The position numbers and the translations under genes were made by a program. Under the pieces are notes generated by a model, which worked only from the letters and a program-made list of their open reading frames with translations, was not told the origin of the DNA and searched no databases. Shown in pieces: positions 22,195-33,200 of a DNA stretch of 64,000 nucleotides; position 1 is the first letter of the stretch; each line of letters starts with the position of its first letter. Source of the stretch: Mimachlamys varia (lineage: Eukaryota; Mollusca; Bivalvia; Pectinida; Pectinidae); NCBI GenBank assembly GCA_947623455.1, contig OX392527.1, positions 6,072,001-6,136,000 on the forward strand, written 5' to 3'.

Positions 22195-25100
22195 GTCTAG
22201 GTCTCAACACAGCCACAGAGAAAACAGCCATGAATAAGCGTAGGCCAGTACCTGAGAGCTCCACTAAATATACAGGACACGAAGGCTAGTACCTGGAGCT
22301 CCACTAAATATACAGGACACGTAGGCTGGTACCTGAGAGCTCCACTAAATATACAGGACACGTAGGCTAGTACCTGGAGCTCCACTAAATATACAGGACA
22401 CGAAGGCTAGTACCTGAGAGCTCCACTAAATATACAGGACACGCAGGCTAGTACCTCGAGCTCCACTAAATATACAGGACACGAAGGCTAGTACCTGACA
22501 GCTCCACTAAATCTACAGGACACGCAGGCTAGTACCTCGAGCTCCACTAAATATACAGGACACGTAGGCTGGTACGTGAGAGCTCCACTAAATATACAGG
22601 ACACGTAGGCTAGTACCTGGAGCTCCACTAAATATACAGGACACGAAGGCTAGTACCTGAGAGCTCCACTAAATATACAGGACACGCAGGCTAGTACCTG
22701 GAGCTCCACTAAATATACAGGACACGAAGGCTAGTACCTGACAGCTCCACTAAATCTACAGGACACGCAGGCTAGTACCTGAGAGCTCCACTAAATATAC
22801 AGGACACGAAGGCTAGTACCTGACAGCTCCACTAAATATACAGGACACGCAGGCTAGTACCTGAGAGCTCCACTAAATATACAGGACACGAAGGCTAGTA
22901 CCTGAGAGCTCCACTAAATATACAGGACACGTAGGTTAGTACCTGACAGCTCCACTAAATATACAGGACACGTAGGCTAGTACCTGAGAGCTCCACTAAA
23001 TATACAGGACACGCAGGCCAGTACCTGAGAGCTCCACTAAATATACAGGACACGCAGGCTAGTGCCTGAGAGCTCCACTAAATATACAGGACACGCAGGC
23101 TAGTACATGAGAGCTCCACTAAATATACAGACCACGCAGGCTAGTACCTGAGAGCTCCACTAAATATACAGGACACGTAGGTTAGTACCTGACAGCTCCA
23201 CTAAATATACAGGACACGCAGGCTAGTACCTGAGAGCTCCACTAAATATACAGGACACGCAGGCTAGTACCTGGAGCTCCACTAAATATACAGGACACGA
23301 AGGCTAGTACCTGAGAGCTCCACTAAATATACAGGACACGCAGGCTAGTACCTGGAGCTCCACTAAATATACAGGACACGAAGGCTAGTACCTGAGAGCT
23401 CCACCAAATATACAGGACACGCGTGCTAGTACCTGAGAGCTCCACTAAATATACAGGACACGAAGGCTAGTACCTGACAGCTCCACCAAATATACAGGAC
23501 ACGCGTGCTAGTACCTGAGAGCTCCACTAAATATACAGGACACGCAGGTTAGTACCTGAGAGCTCCACTAAATATACAGGACACGTAGGTTAGTACCTGA
23601 CAGCTCCACTAAATATACAGGACACGTAGGCTAGTACCTGAGAGCTCCACTAAATATACAGGACACGCAGGCCAGTACCTGAGAGCTCCACTAAATATAC
23701 AGGACACGCAGGCTAGTACCTGAGAGCTCCACTAAATATACAGGACACGCAGGCCAGTACCTGAGAGCTCCACTAAATATACAGGACACGCAGGCTAGTA
23801 CCTGAGAGCTCCACTAAATATACAGGACACGTAGGTTAGTACCTGACAGCTCCACTAAATATACAGGACACGTAGCCCAGTACCTGAGAGCTCCACTAAA
23901 TATACAGGACACGTAGGCCGGTAGCTGAGAGCTCCACTAAATATACAGGACACGAAGGCTAGTACCTGAGAGCTCCACTAAATATACAGGACACGCAGGC
24001 TTGTACCTGAGAGCTCCACTAAATATACAGGACACGCAGGCTAGTACCTGAGAGCTCCACTAAATATACAGGACACGCAGGCTGGTACCTGAGAGCTCCA
24101 CTAAATATACAGGACACGCAGGCTAGTACCTGACAGCTCCACTAAATATACAGGACACGTAGGCCGGTACCTGAGAGCTCCACTAAATATACAGGACACG
24201 CAGGCTAGTACCTGAGAGCTCCACTAAATATACAGGACACGTAGGCCGGTACCTGAGAGCTCCACTAAATATACAGGACACGTAGGCCGGTACCTGAGAG
24301 CTCCACTAAATATACAGGACACGTAGGCCGGTAGCTGAGAGCTCCACTAAATATACAGGACACGTAGGCCAGTACCTGAGAGCTCCACTAAATATACAGG
24401 ACACGTAGGCTGGTACCTGAGAGCTCCACTAAATATACAGGACACGTAGGCTGGTACCTGAGAGCTCCACTAAATATACAGGACACGCAGGCTAGTACCT
24501 GAGAGCTCCACTAAATATACAGGACACGTAGGTTAGTACCTGAGAGCTCCACTAAATATACAGGACACGTAGGCTAGTACCTGAGAGCTCCACTAAATAT
24601 ACAGGACACGCAGGCTAGTACCTGAGAGCTCCACTAAATATACAGGACACGCAGGCTAGTACCTGACAGCTCCACTAAATATACAGGACACGTAGGCTAG
24701 TACCTGAAGCTCCACTAAATATACAGGACACGTAGGCCAGTACCTGGAGCTCCACTAAATATATAGGACACGTTGTCCAGTACCTGAGAGCTCCACTAAA
24801 TATACAGGACACGTAGGCCAGTACCTGAGAGCTCCACTAAATATACAGGACACGTAGGCCAGTACCTGAGAGCTCCACTAAATATACAGGACACGTAGGC
24901 CAGTACCTGAGAGCTCCACTAAATATACAGGACACGCAGTCTAGTACCTGAGAGCTCCACTAAATATACAGGACACGTAGGCCAGTACCTGGAGCTCCAC
25001 TAAATATATAGGACACGTAGGCTAGTACCTGAGAGCTCCACTAAATATACAGGACACGTAGGCCAGTACCTGAGAGCTCCACTAAATATACAGGACACGT

Positions 25101-25213
25101 AGGCCAGTACCTGAGAGCTCCACTAAATATACAGGACACGTAGGCCAGTACCTGAGAGCTCCACTAAATATACAGGACACGTAGGCTAGTACCTGAGAGC
25201 TCCACTAAATATA
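22195..25213 (-). repeat. 41 bp minisatellite built from the end of SLC5 exon 7 and its donor, about 73 copies
   Basis: Read on the - strand each 41 bp unit has about 30 bases identical to the last 30 coding bases of exon 7 (they code VSCIFSGAL plus AG), then GTACTRGC and CTA. Length variants of 39 bp lack two bases next to the donor. Sequence varies mainly in the short intronic part (gtaggct, gtaggcc, gcaggct, gaaggct), while the exon-like part is nearly invariant. The real exon 7 sits at the right-hand edge. Confidence 0.95.
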
Positions 25214-25281
25214 CAGGACACGAACACTCCGGGAATGCCGGGCATTTTCCCCAACACGTCCATGACAAAGAGTGGGAATAA
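25193..25281 (-). CDS. SLC5-family symporter exon (visible exon 7)
   Basis: Acceptor 'cagttttcag', donor 'gtacta' (weak). It codes LFPLFVMDVLGKMPGIPGVF then VSCIFSGAL, matching family '[29 protein letters not shown]'. Phase 0 in, 2 out. Because the last 30 bases are repeated about 70 times immediately downstream, this is the exon most affected by the arrays. Confidence 0.96.
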
Positions 25282-25653
25282 CTGAAAACAAAGAAAGCGT
25301 GTGAGAAAACTGTTACAATCAGTGTTCAACAGTCAACTTAATGGAATGTGGAATCTAACATATGTTTATCCATGTAACCGTTGTCTCGTCGTGTATATAT
25401 ATACATGTAGATATTTGTAAAAGTTTGGACTTCCGACTCCTTACATTACCATAGCCATAACACGAGAAATGGCGAACAGACAGATAGATATAGGGCTGCG
25501 AATTGATAGCATATTTTATAAAGCACTTCATGCTCCTTCTTTTAGGCTTTTACACACGTCATGCATAGTCCAAACTTTTGTTTACTTTATAGACCTGTCG
25601 GTGTGAGCGAACCTAATTTGCCCTCTAAAGCTACCATTAGTCAACAGAAATAC

Positions 25654-25783
25654 CTGATCGGCCGCGCTGATCAGTCCGAATTTCTTTGGGTCACACGTCC
25701 TGTAGAAGGCGTAGGTGACCGTACCGATAAAACAGCACAGATACAGGATGATACATAGGCCCGGGAAGTTCACCCAGTACGCT
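25654..25783 (-). CDS. SLC5-family symporter exon (visible exon 6)
   Basis: Acceptor 'gtgttgcag', donor 'gtattt'. After one carried base it codes AYWVNFPGLCIILYLCCFIG, then TVTYAFYRTCDPKKFGLISA and ADQ. It is a membrane helix followed by the family signature 'Y..CDP......SA.DQ'. Confidence 0.96.
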
Positions 25784-25964
25784 CTGCAACACGACGAACA
25801 GTATATGGTAACAACATGTTAAATTATCTGATATATTCATCTGATGATGGTCTATGTTCAAACCAGTATATATCGTATGCACTAGATGTCAATGACTAAC
25901 ATATGGATGTAATTTTAAATAATTATGTCTTTAAATATGCTCCGGTAAATCAATGTGAACTTAC

Positions 25965-26105
25965 ATCTGCGCCTTTCTCAGCGTTGGGCATGTGATGGCT
26001 CTCTGGATCTGCGCCTGGTTTGCGCCATATACCGCCAGCCAAGTTATGGCGCCTCCAAACACACACGACCAAAAACTGTGACGCACGATAGGGTCTGCGC
26101 TAAAA
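25965..26105 (-). CDS. SLC5-family symporter exon (visible exon 5)
   Basis: Acceptor 'aatttcag', donor 'gtaagt'. It codes FSADPIVRHSFWSCVFGGAI, then TWLAVYGANQAQIQRAITCP and TLRKAQ. The stretch matches family 'F..[33 protein letters not shown]', central to the transport core. Phase 2 in, 2 out. Confidence 0.97.
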
Positions 26106-26232
26106 CTGAAATTATAAACATCTCAATATGATTAGTCTATATGTATTTCGACAAATAGTTTTAAGTATTTAATGCATTGACTTATCATCCAGAAATCAAT
26201 ACATATAAGCACTATGTGAAGTCCTCTGTACA

Positions 26233-26670
26233 GTGATCACCGTCCCAATCACAAAGCCCACAGCCAGACGTATGTTGTTCTCTCTTGTCTTTCCAAACAG
26301 TACTGATACCAATCATTATCATAATCAATGTTCAAAGAATACTCTACGAAAAGTTTTGAAAACTTGCCTCGTAAAGCATCAAATGTTGTGTACGGTATTG
26401 AGTGTTCTCGGTGTGGTTTACTTTATATCGGTGAAACAGTTGCCAGTTGCGACAGAGAAAGAACGGTCATCGTTCGCCAGTAAACCGGAACAAGAATCAG
26501 TGTTTATATCAGCATTTAAATCTCCCTGACCATTCAATTCTATCTATGACTCTCCGTATTCTGAAGAAAATCTATCACCCTACTGATAATCCAACACTCA
26601 GCACTCCTTAGACAACGTGAGGAACACTACATAAGAAAACAAATAAGAGATTACCAAAGCGTCAACATAA
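26233..26670 (+). mobile_element. Penelope-type GIY-YIG endonuclease fragment
   Basis: A + strand frame reads NVVYGIECSRCGLLYIGETV near 26370-26430, the GIY-YIG core of Penelope-like endonucleases. After a frame break come 'ISVYQHLNLPDHSILSMTL', then 'KKIYHPTDNPTLSTP' and 'REEHYIRKQ'. Stops and frameshifts make it non-functional. It lies tail-to-tail against the RT fragment of copy B, in the same SLC5 intron. Confidence 0.82.
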
Positions 26671-26689
26671 CCATAATCCGAACTCAAAA

Positions 26690-27905
26690 TCGATTAAACT
26701 GGGGGGAAAATAGGAAAAGGACATACATATTTACATGGATACTCTCGTAAAAGCACAAGAGAATAAGACCAGGTGTTCCTGAAGAGTAAGCGTCTTCTGC
26801 TTCATCGACGACACCCGCCATGTAAATCTTAGTCACATCCAAGTAAGCATCAATCCTCAAAATGAGAACCGATTCATCATTGTCAATCACAACAAGTAAG
26901 CACACTAATAAGCAAACTGAAAAACATCCATCTTCATATCACACAAAGATAGAGAATATTTCTCGATGAGATCAAGATGACGACTATAAAACTTGCCCAT
27001 AGTGTTCATCAACCTGCATCTCTCGAAACCCTGTGCCGTAAGTTTGTTCGTCAGCAGTTGACATCTATCACGAAAATCTAGATATTCACAGCAAGCCCTA
27101 AAAACGAATCAACTGCGACATTTAAACCCCATGAGATGGAGAGACAGGGATGTTACTATCAAGAAAGTTAAAGTTCACGATCGGAAAATCAAAATCGTCA
27201 AGTTTAGCATACAGCTTAGTAGTAAGTTGTCCGTGTTAGTCATAGTATAAGTAAAGATCGAGGTAAGAAGCTGATGAAGCAGAGTCTGTTGTTTCTTTAA
27301 TCTTACGATCGACTAGGTCAGCAAACGCCGTGTTGTTTATAGACAACACATCGTCAATATACCTGAAAGTGAAATTGAAAGATTTGGCAAGGTTTTTGTT
27401 ACCCGTCCTGATAAGCCCTTGGACAAATTCAGCCTCGTATGAAAACAAAAACAACTCAGCCAAAAGTGGGGTGCTCTAGACTGATCAGAAGATCTTTTGA
27501 GTTTTTCAAAATCCACATCCCATTAATGCCACTTATGGAGTGTCAGCGTCACGATAAGGCTGAAGCCCTGATTTAACTGTACTTAGAATGGTAGTTAGAA
27601 TTTTGTTAAAGGCTTGGGTGAGCAATTAGCAGAGCCAGCGATAAAACGTTGCTTATAAGGACCCTTGTGTAGTTTAGGTATCCAATATAGCCGAGGAAAG
27701 TCAAGTGTCTTTATCATTAACGGGTATTTTGAATGATTGTAACACTGATGTAGCGTTGGAAAGTATTTTATCTTTCGAAAAACCGGCCAATGCGTAAGTA
27801 GAGTAGCAGGCCAAGTTCTTTTTTCAAACAATGAATGTAATAGTGTTTGCAAACCAGGATCAGGTTATAGTTCCTATTTTTCTCTAGTTATTCGATTTTG
27901 AATTA
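26690..27905 (-). mobile_element. Penelope-like element copy B, reverse transcriptase with internal deletion
   Basis: On the - strand 27595-27852 codes 'LDFPRLYWIPKLHKGPYKQR', the fingers motif of Penelope-like RTs, and 27236-27463 codes 'NKNLAKSFNFTFRYIDDVLS', the catalytic YIDD motif. Between them (near 27475) the middle of the RT is missing relative to copy D. The 3' part codes 'MGKFYSRHLDLIEKYS' and the shared 'IYMAGVVDEAEDAYSSGT' tail at 26684-26905. It is inactive, inserted in an SLC5 intron in the sense of the gene. Confidence 0.88.
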
Positions 27906-28332
27906 GGATTACGGTTTTGTTAACGCTTAGGTATTCTCTGATTTTTTTTTTCCACACAACTAATTACACAGTAGTGTACAACAAGTATTGGTGGTAAGAA
28001 ATCATTTCGGTGGTCCTCTGGCCTGCACGGAAGCCGCATTGACTCTGAGGCAGTAGACCTGCTCTAGGTGGACCAACAACCGTTTAAGAGGGACACGGAT
28101 CATATGCTTTGTTAATCAAGTAGGCTCATGTTTCACTGGCGTAAGTGTACGTCCCCGGTGAAGGTTGAGGAGAACTTTGATTTGTGTTCGGTTTCCGTTG
28201 TTTCGCGTACCAACATGGAATTTTAATTTTGTCGTTGTTTTGAACTTATATATTGATTTCTGTTTCATCAAGGGACAAGGTCACCCTTTGTCAGTGAAGG
28301 CTGGTTCCGTTTTGAATACATGTAACACTTAC
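27906..28332. other. SLC5 intron, no feature
   Basis: Unique intron sequence. The 108-codon + strand frame at 28165-28491 overlaps real exon 4 on the opposite strand and is rejected. Confidence 0.6.
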
Positions 28333-28487
28333 TCGTCAAACAGAATTCTGCCGCTCTCGACTGAATATTGCCAGGCTTTGGCGAAACCTCCCACCTCTAT
28401 AGAGCCCTGTATAAGGATGGTGACGAGTCCTGCCAGCATTATCCCCACCTGGAACGTGTCCGTCCATAGCACCGCCTTCATCCCTCC
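28333..28487 (-). CDS. SLC5-family symporter exon (visible exon 4)
   Basis: Acceptor 'gttttcctctag', donor 'gtaagt'. It codes GGMKAVLWTDTFQVGIMLAG, then LVTILIQGSIEVGGFAKAWQ and YSVESGRILFD. 'GG.KAV.WTD.FQ' is a hallmark of the whole SLC5 family. Phase 0 in, 2 out. Confidence 0.97.
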
Positions 28488-28611
28488 CTAGAGGAAAACA
28501 AAATCACCATTCTAACCGTCTAATATAGCAAATAATATCAACATCATACCGCCAACACACCGCCAGCTTACCGCAATGGTAGAGTTGAAAAAAAATAGAG
28601 ACAGTTTTTAA

Positions 28612-29040
28612 TTACCATGGTTGTGAAGATATATGATATATACTTACAATGGTAGTGAAGATATATGATATATACTTACAATGGTAGTGTAGATATATGA
28701 TATATACTTACAATGGTAGTGTAGATATATGATATATACTTACAATGGTAGTGTAGATATATGATATATACTTACAATGGTAGTGTAGATATATGATATA
28801 TACTTACAATGGCAGTGTAGATATATGATATACTTACAATGGTAGTGTAGATATATGATATATACTTACAATGGTAGTGTAGATATATGATATATACTTA
28901 CAATGGTAGTGTAGATATATGATATATACTTACAATGGTAGTGTAGATATATGATATATACGTACAATGGTAGTGTAGATATATGATATATACTTACAAT
29001 GGTAGTGTAGATATATGATATATACTTACAATGGTAGTGT
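28612..29040 (-). repeat. 32 bp minisatellite built on the exon 3 donor, about 13 copies
   Basis: On the - strand the unit is 'acactaccatt|gtaagtata' plus 'tatcatatatct'. The first 11 bases copy the end of exon 3 and GTAAGT is its donor. The rightmost junction, at 29030, is the authentic one. One copy has gtacgt and one has a changed exon base. Confidence 0.93.
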
Positions 29041-29097
29041 AGAAGATACACACGAGTCCGACTGCCCACACAGAGCCCCATAACGTGAACCCAGTCA
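29030..29097 (-). CDS. SLC5-family symporter exon (visible exon 3)
   Basis: Acceptor 'gatatgtgcag', donor 'gtaagt'. It codes TGFTLWGSVWAVGLVCIFYT then TI, matching family '[25 protein letters not shown]'. Phase 1 in, 0 out. Confidence 0.96.
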
Positions 29098-29574
29098 CTG
29101 CACATATCAACAGTACACATATTAGTAGGTCCCATATTTGCAGATTTCACAATATCATCATATGAATATAATCATGCAGTGTGAACTTGCATTTTTTAAA
29201 ATAAAGGAATACATAGGGATTGAACGGATTTTTGAACACTCATGACGGTATGAACATCAATATTGTATGAAGCCCGGTAGTGTTACGTAGTAAATATGGT
29301 TGTAACCGATTTGCCTTCATATCGACTTAAATACGAAATGTTTTACAGTATTACAAAATTAACACAAAGTATTACAAAGCTATCTCGTTATATAACAAAG
29401 GTATAACAAAGTTCGCTTAAAATATAATAACATTGCACACATATTATTACAAAATTTACACACAGTATTACCAAGTTATTCCGTTATATAAAAGAGTTAC
29501 TGTTATAACCAACTTCTCTTGCAGTATAACAAGGTTCCCACCCACAATGTCACCCTAAACACTTCAACGCACAT
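29098..29574. other. SLC5 intron, no feature
   Basis: AT-rich, with loosely repeated 'gtattacaaagtta' motifs between 29340 and 29530 that may be a decayed array. Confidence 0.5.
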
Positions 29575-30152
29575 ATTGTAACTGTTAGTGTGTAGGTTAT
29601 ATTGTAACTGTTAATGTGTAGGTTATATTGTAACTGTTAATGTGTAGGTTATATTGTAACTGTTAATGTGTAGGTTATATTGTAACTGTTAATGTGTAGG
29701 TTATATTGTAACTGTTAATGTGTAGGTTATATTGTAACTGTTACTGTGTAGGTTATATTGTAACTGTTTATGTGTAGGTTATATTTTGACTGTTAATGTG
29801 TAGGTTATATTGTAACTGTTAATGTGTAGGTTATATTGTAACTGTTAATGTGTAGGTTATATTGTAACTGTTAATGTGTAGGTTATATTGTAACTGTTAA
29901 TGTGTAGGTTATATTGTAACGGTTAATGTTTAGGTTATATTGGAACTGTTAATGTGTAGGTTATGTTGTAACTGTTAATGTGTAGGTTATATTGTAACTG
30001 TAAATGTGTAGGTTATATTGTAACTGTTTATGTGTAGGTTATATATGTGGTAATGTGTAGGTTATAATGTCACTGTTATTGTGTAGGTTATATTGTAACT
30101 GTTAATGTGAAGGTTATATTGTAACTGTTAATGTGTAGGTTATACTGTAAGC
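29575..30152. repeat. 26 bp minisatellite, about 21 copies
   Basis: The unit is 'ttatattgtaactgttaatg' plus 'tgtagg'. It ends 14 bp from the exon 2 donor (30166) but does not include it. Confidence 0.93.
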
Positions 30153-30165
30153 CTGTATACATTAC

Positions 30166-30217
30166 CAGCGTTCATGGCCAGGGACGGCGCATACAGTACA
30201 ATGGACATGTAAAGGAC
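30166..30217 (-). CDS. SLC5-family symporter exon (visible exon 2)
   Basis: Acceptor 'tatatttccag', donor 'gtaatg'. Only 52 bp, coding VLYMSIVLYAPSLAMNA plus one base. It matches family 'Y.GIVVYAPALALNQVTG' when joined to exon 3. It is flanked on both sides by minisatellites. Confidence 0.95.
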
Positions 30218-30245
30218 CTGGAAATATAGGGGAAAACATTAACGA

Positions 30246-33200
30246 ACCAGTAAACCCTAACATACGTAACTCAACAACACAGAACATAGGTCACCACTAA
30301 CATACGTAACTCAACAACACAGAACATAGGTCACCACTAACATACGTAACTCAACAACACAGAACATAGGTCACCGCTAACATATGTAACTCAACAACAC
30401 AGAACATAGGTCACAACTAACATACGTAACTCAACAACACAGAACATAGGTCACCGCTAACATACGTAACTCAACAACACAGAACATAGGTCACCACTAA
30501 CATACGTAACTCAACACACAGAACTAACATAGGTCACCACTAACATACGTAACTCAACAACACAGAACATAGGTCACCACTAACATACGTAACTCAACAA
30601 CACAGAACATAGGTCACCACTAACATACGTAACCCAACAACACAGAACATAGGTCACCACTAACATACGTAACTCAACAACACAGAACATAGGTCACCAC
30701 TAACATACGTAACTCAACAACACAGAACATAGGTCACCACAAACATACGTAACTCAACAACACAGAACATAGGTGGTCACCACTAACATACGTAACTCAA
30801 CAACACAGAACATAGGTCACCACTTACATACGTAACTCAACACACAGAACTAACATAGGTCACCACTAACATACGTAACTCAACAACACAGAACTAACAT
30901 AGGTCACCCCTAACATACGTAACTCAACAACACAGAACATAGGTCACCACTAACATACGTAACTCAACAACACAGAACATAGGTCACCACTAACATACGT
31001 AACCCAACAACACAAAACATAGGTCACCACTAACATACGTAACTCAACAACACAGAACATAGGTCACCACTAACATACGTAACTCAACAACACAGAACAT
31101 AGGTCACCACTTACATACGTAACTCAACACACAGAACTAACATAGGTCACCACTAACATAGGTAACTCAACAACACAGAACATAAGTCACCACTAACATA
31201 CGTAACTCAACAACACAGAACATAGGTCACCACTAACATACGTAACTCAACAACACAGAACATAGGTCACCACTAACATACGTAACCCAACAACACAAAA
31301 CATAGGTCACCACTAACATACGTAACTCAACAACACAGAACATAGGTCATCACTAACATACGTAACTCGACAACACAGAACATAGGTCACCACTAACATA
31401 CGTAACTCAACAACACAGAACATAGGTCACCACTAACATACGTAACTCAACAACACAAAACATAGGTCACCACTAACATACGTAACCCAACAACACAAAA
31501 CATAGGTCACCACTAACATACGTAACTCAACAACACAGAACATAGGTCACCACTAACATACGTAACTCAACAACACAGAACATAGGTCACCACTAACATA
31601 CGTACACTCAACAACACAGAACATAGGTCACCCCTAACATACGTAACTAAACAACACAGAACTAACATAGGTCACCACTAACATAGGTAACTCAACAACA
31701 CAGAACATAGGTCACCACTAACATACGTAACTCAACACAGAACATAGGTCACCACTAACATATGTACACTCAACAACACAGACATAGGTCACCACTAACA
31801 TACGTAACTCAACAACACAGAACTAACATAGGTCACCACTGACATACGTAACTCAACAACACAGAACAGAGGTCACCACTAACACACGTAACTCAACAAC
31901 ACAGAACATAGGTCACCACTAACATATGTACACTCAACAATACAGAACATAGGTCACCACTAACATACGTAACTCAACAACACAGAACATAGGTCACTAC
32001 TAACATACGTAACTCAACAACATAGAACATAGGTCACTACTAACATACGTAACTCAACAACACAGAACATAGGTCACCACTAACATACGTAACTCAACAA
32101 CACAGAACATAGGTCACCACTAACATACGTAACTCAACAACACAGAACATAGGTCACCACTAACATACGTAACTCAACAATACAGAACTAACATAGGTCA
32201 CCACTAACATACGTAACTCAACAACACAGAACATAGGTCACCGCTAACATACGTAACTCAACAATACAGAACATAGGTCACAACTAACATACGTAACTCA
32301 ACAATACAGAACTAACATAGGTCACCACTAACATACGTAACTCAACAACACAGAACATAGGTCACCGCTAACATACGTAACTCAACAATACAGAACATAG
32401 GTCACAACTAACATACGTAACTCAACAATACAGAACTAACATAGGTCACCATTAACATACGTAACTCAACAATACAGAACATAGGTCACCATTAACATAC
32501 GTAACTCAACAACACAGAACTAACATAGGTCACCATTAACATACGTAACTCAACAATACAGAACATAGGTCACCATTAACATACGTAACTCAACAACACA
32601 GAACATAGGTCACCACTAACATACGTAACTCAACAACACAGAACCTAGGTCACCACTAACATACGTAACTCAACAACACAGAACCTAGGTCACCACTGAC
32701 ATACGTAACTCAACAACACAAAACATAGGTCACCACTAACATAGGTAACTCAACAACACAGCACATAGGTCACCACTAACATACGTAACTCAACACAGAA
32801 CATAGGTCACCACTAACATACGTAACTCAACAACACAGAACTAACATAGGTCACCACTAACATACGTAACTCAACAACACAGAACATAGGTCACCACTAA
32901 CATACGTAACTCAACAACACAGAACATAGGTCACCACTAACATACGTAACTCATCAACACAGAACACAGGTCACCACTGACATACGTAACTCAACAACAC
33001 AGAACATAGGTCACCACTAACATACGTAACTCAACAACACAGAACATAGGTCACCACTAACATACGTAACTCAACAACACAGAACATAGGTCACCACTGA
33101 CATACGTAACTCAACACACAGAACTAACATAGGTCACCACTAACATACGTAACTCAATAAAACATAACATAGGTCACAACTAACATACGTACACTCAACA

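Noticed and set aside
28165..28491. 108-codon + strand frame
   Set aside because: It overlaps the well-supported SLC5 exon 4 on the - strand.
28866..29150. 94-codon - strand frame with YHISTLPLYVYIIY repeats
   Set aside because: It runs through the 32 bp donor array and out of frame with SLC5 exon 3.
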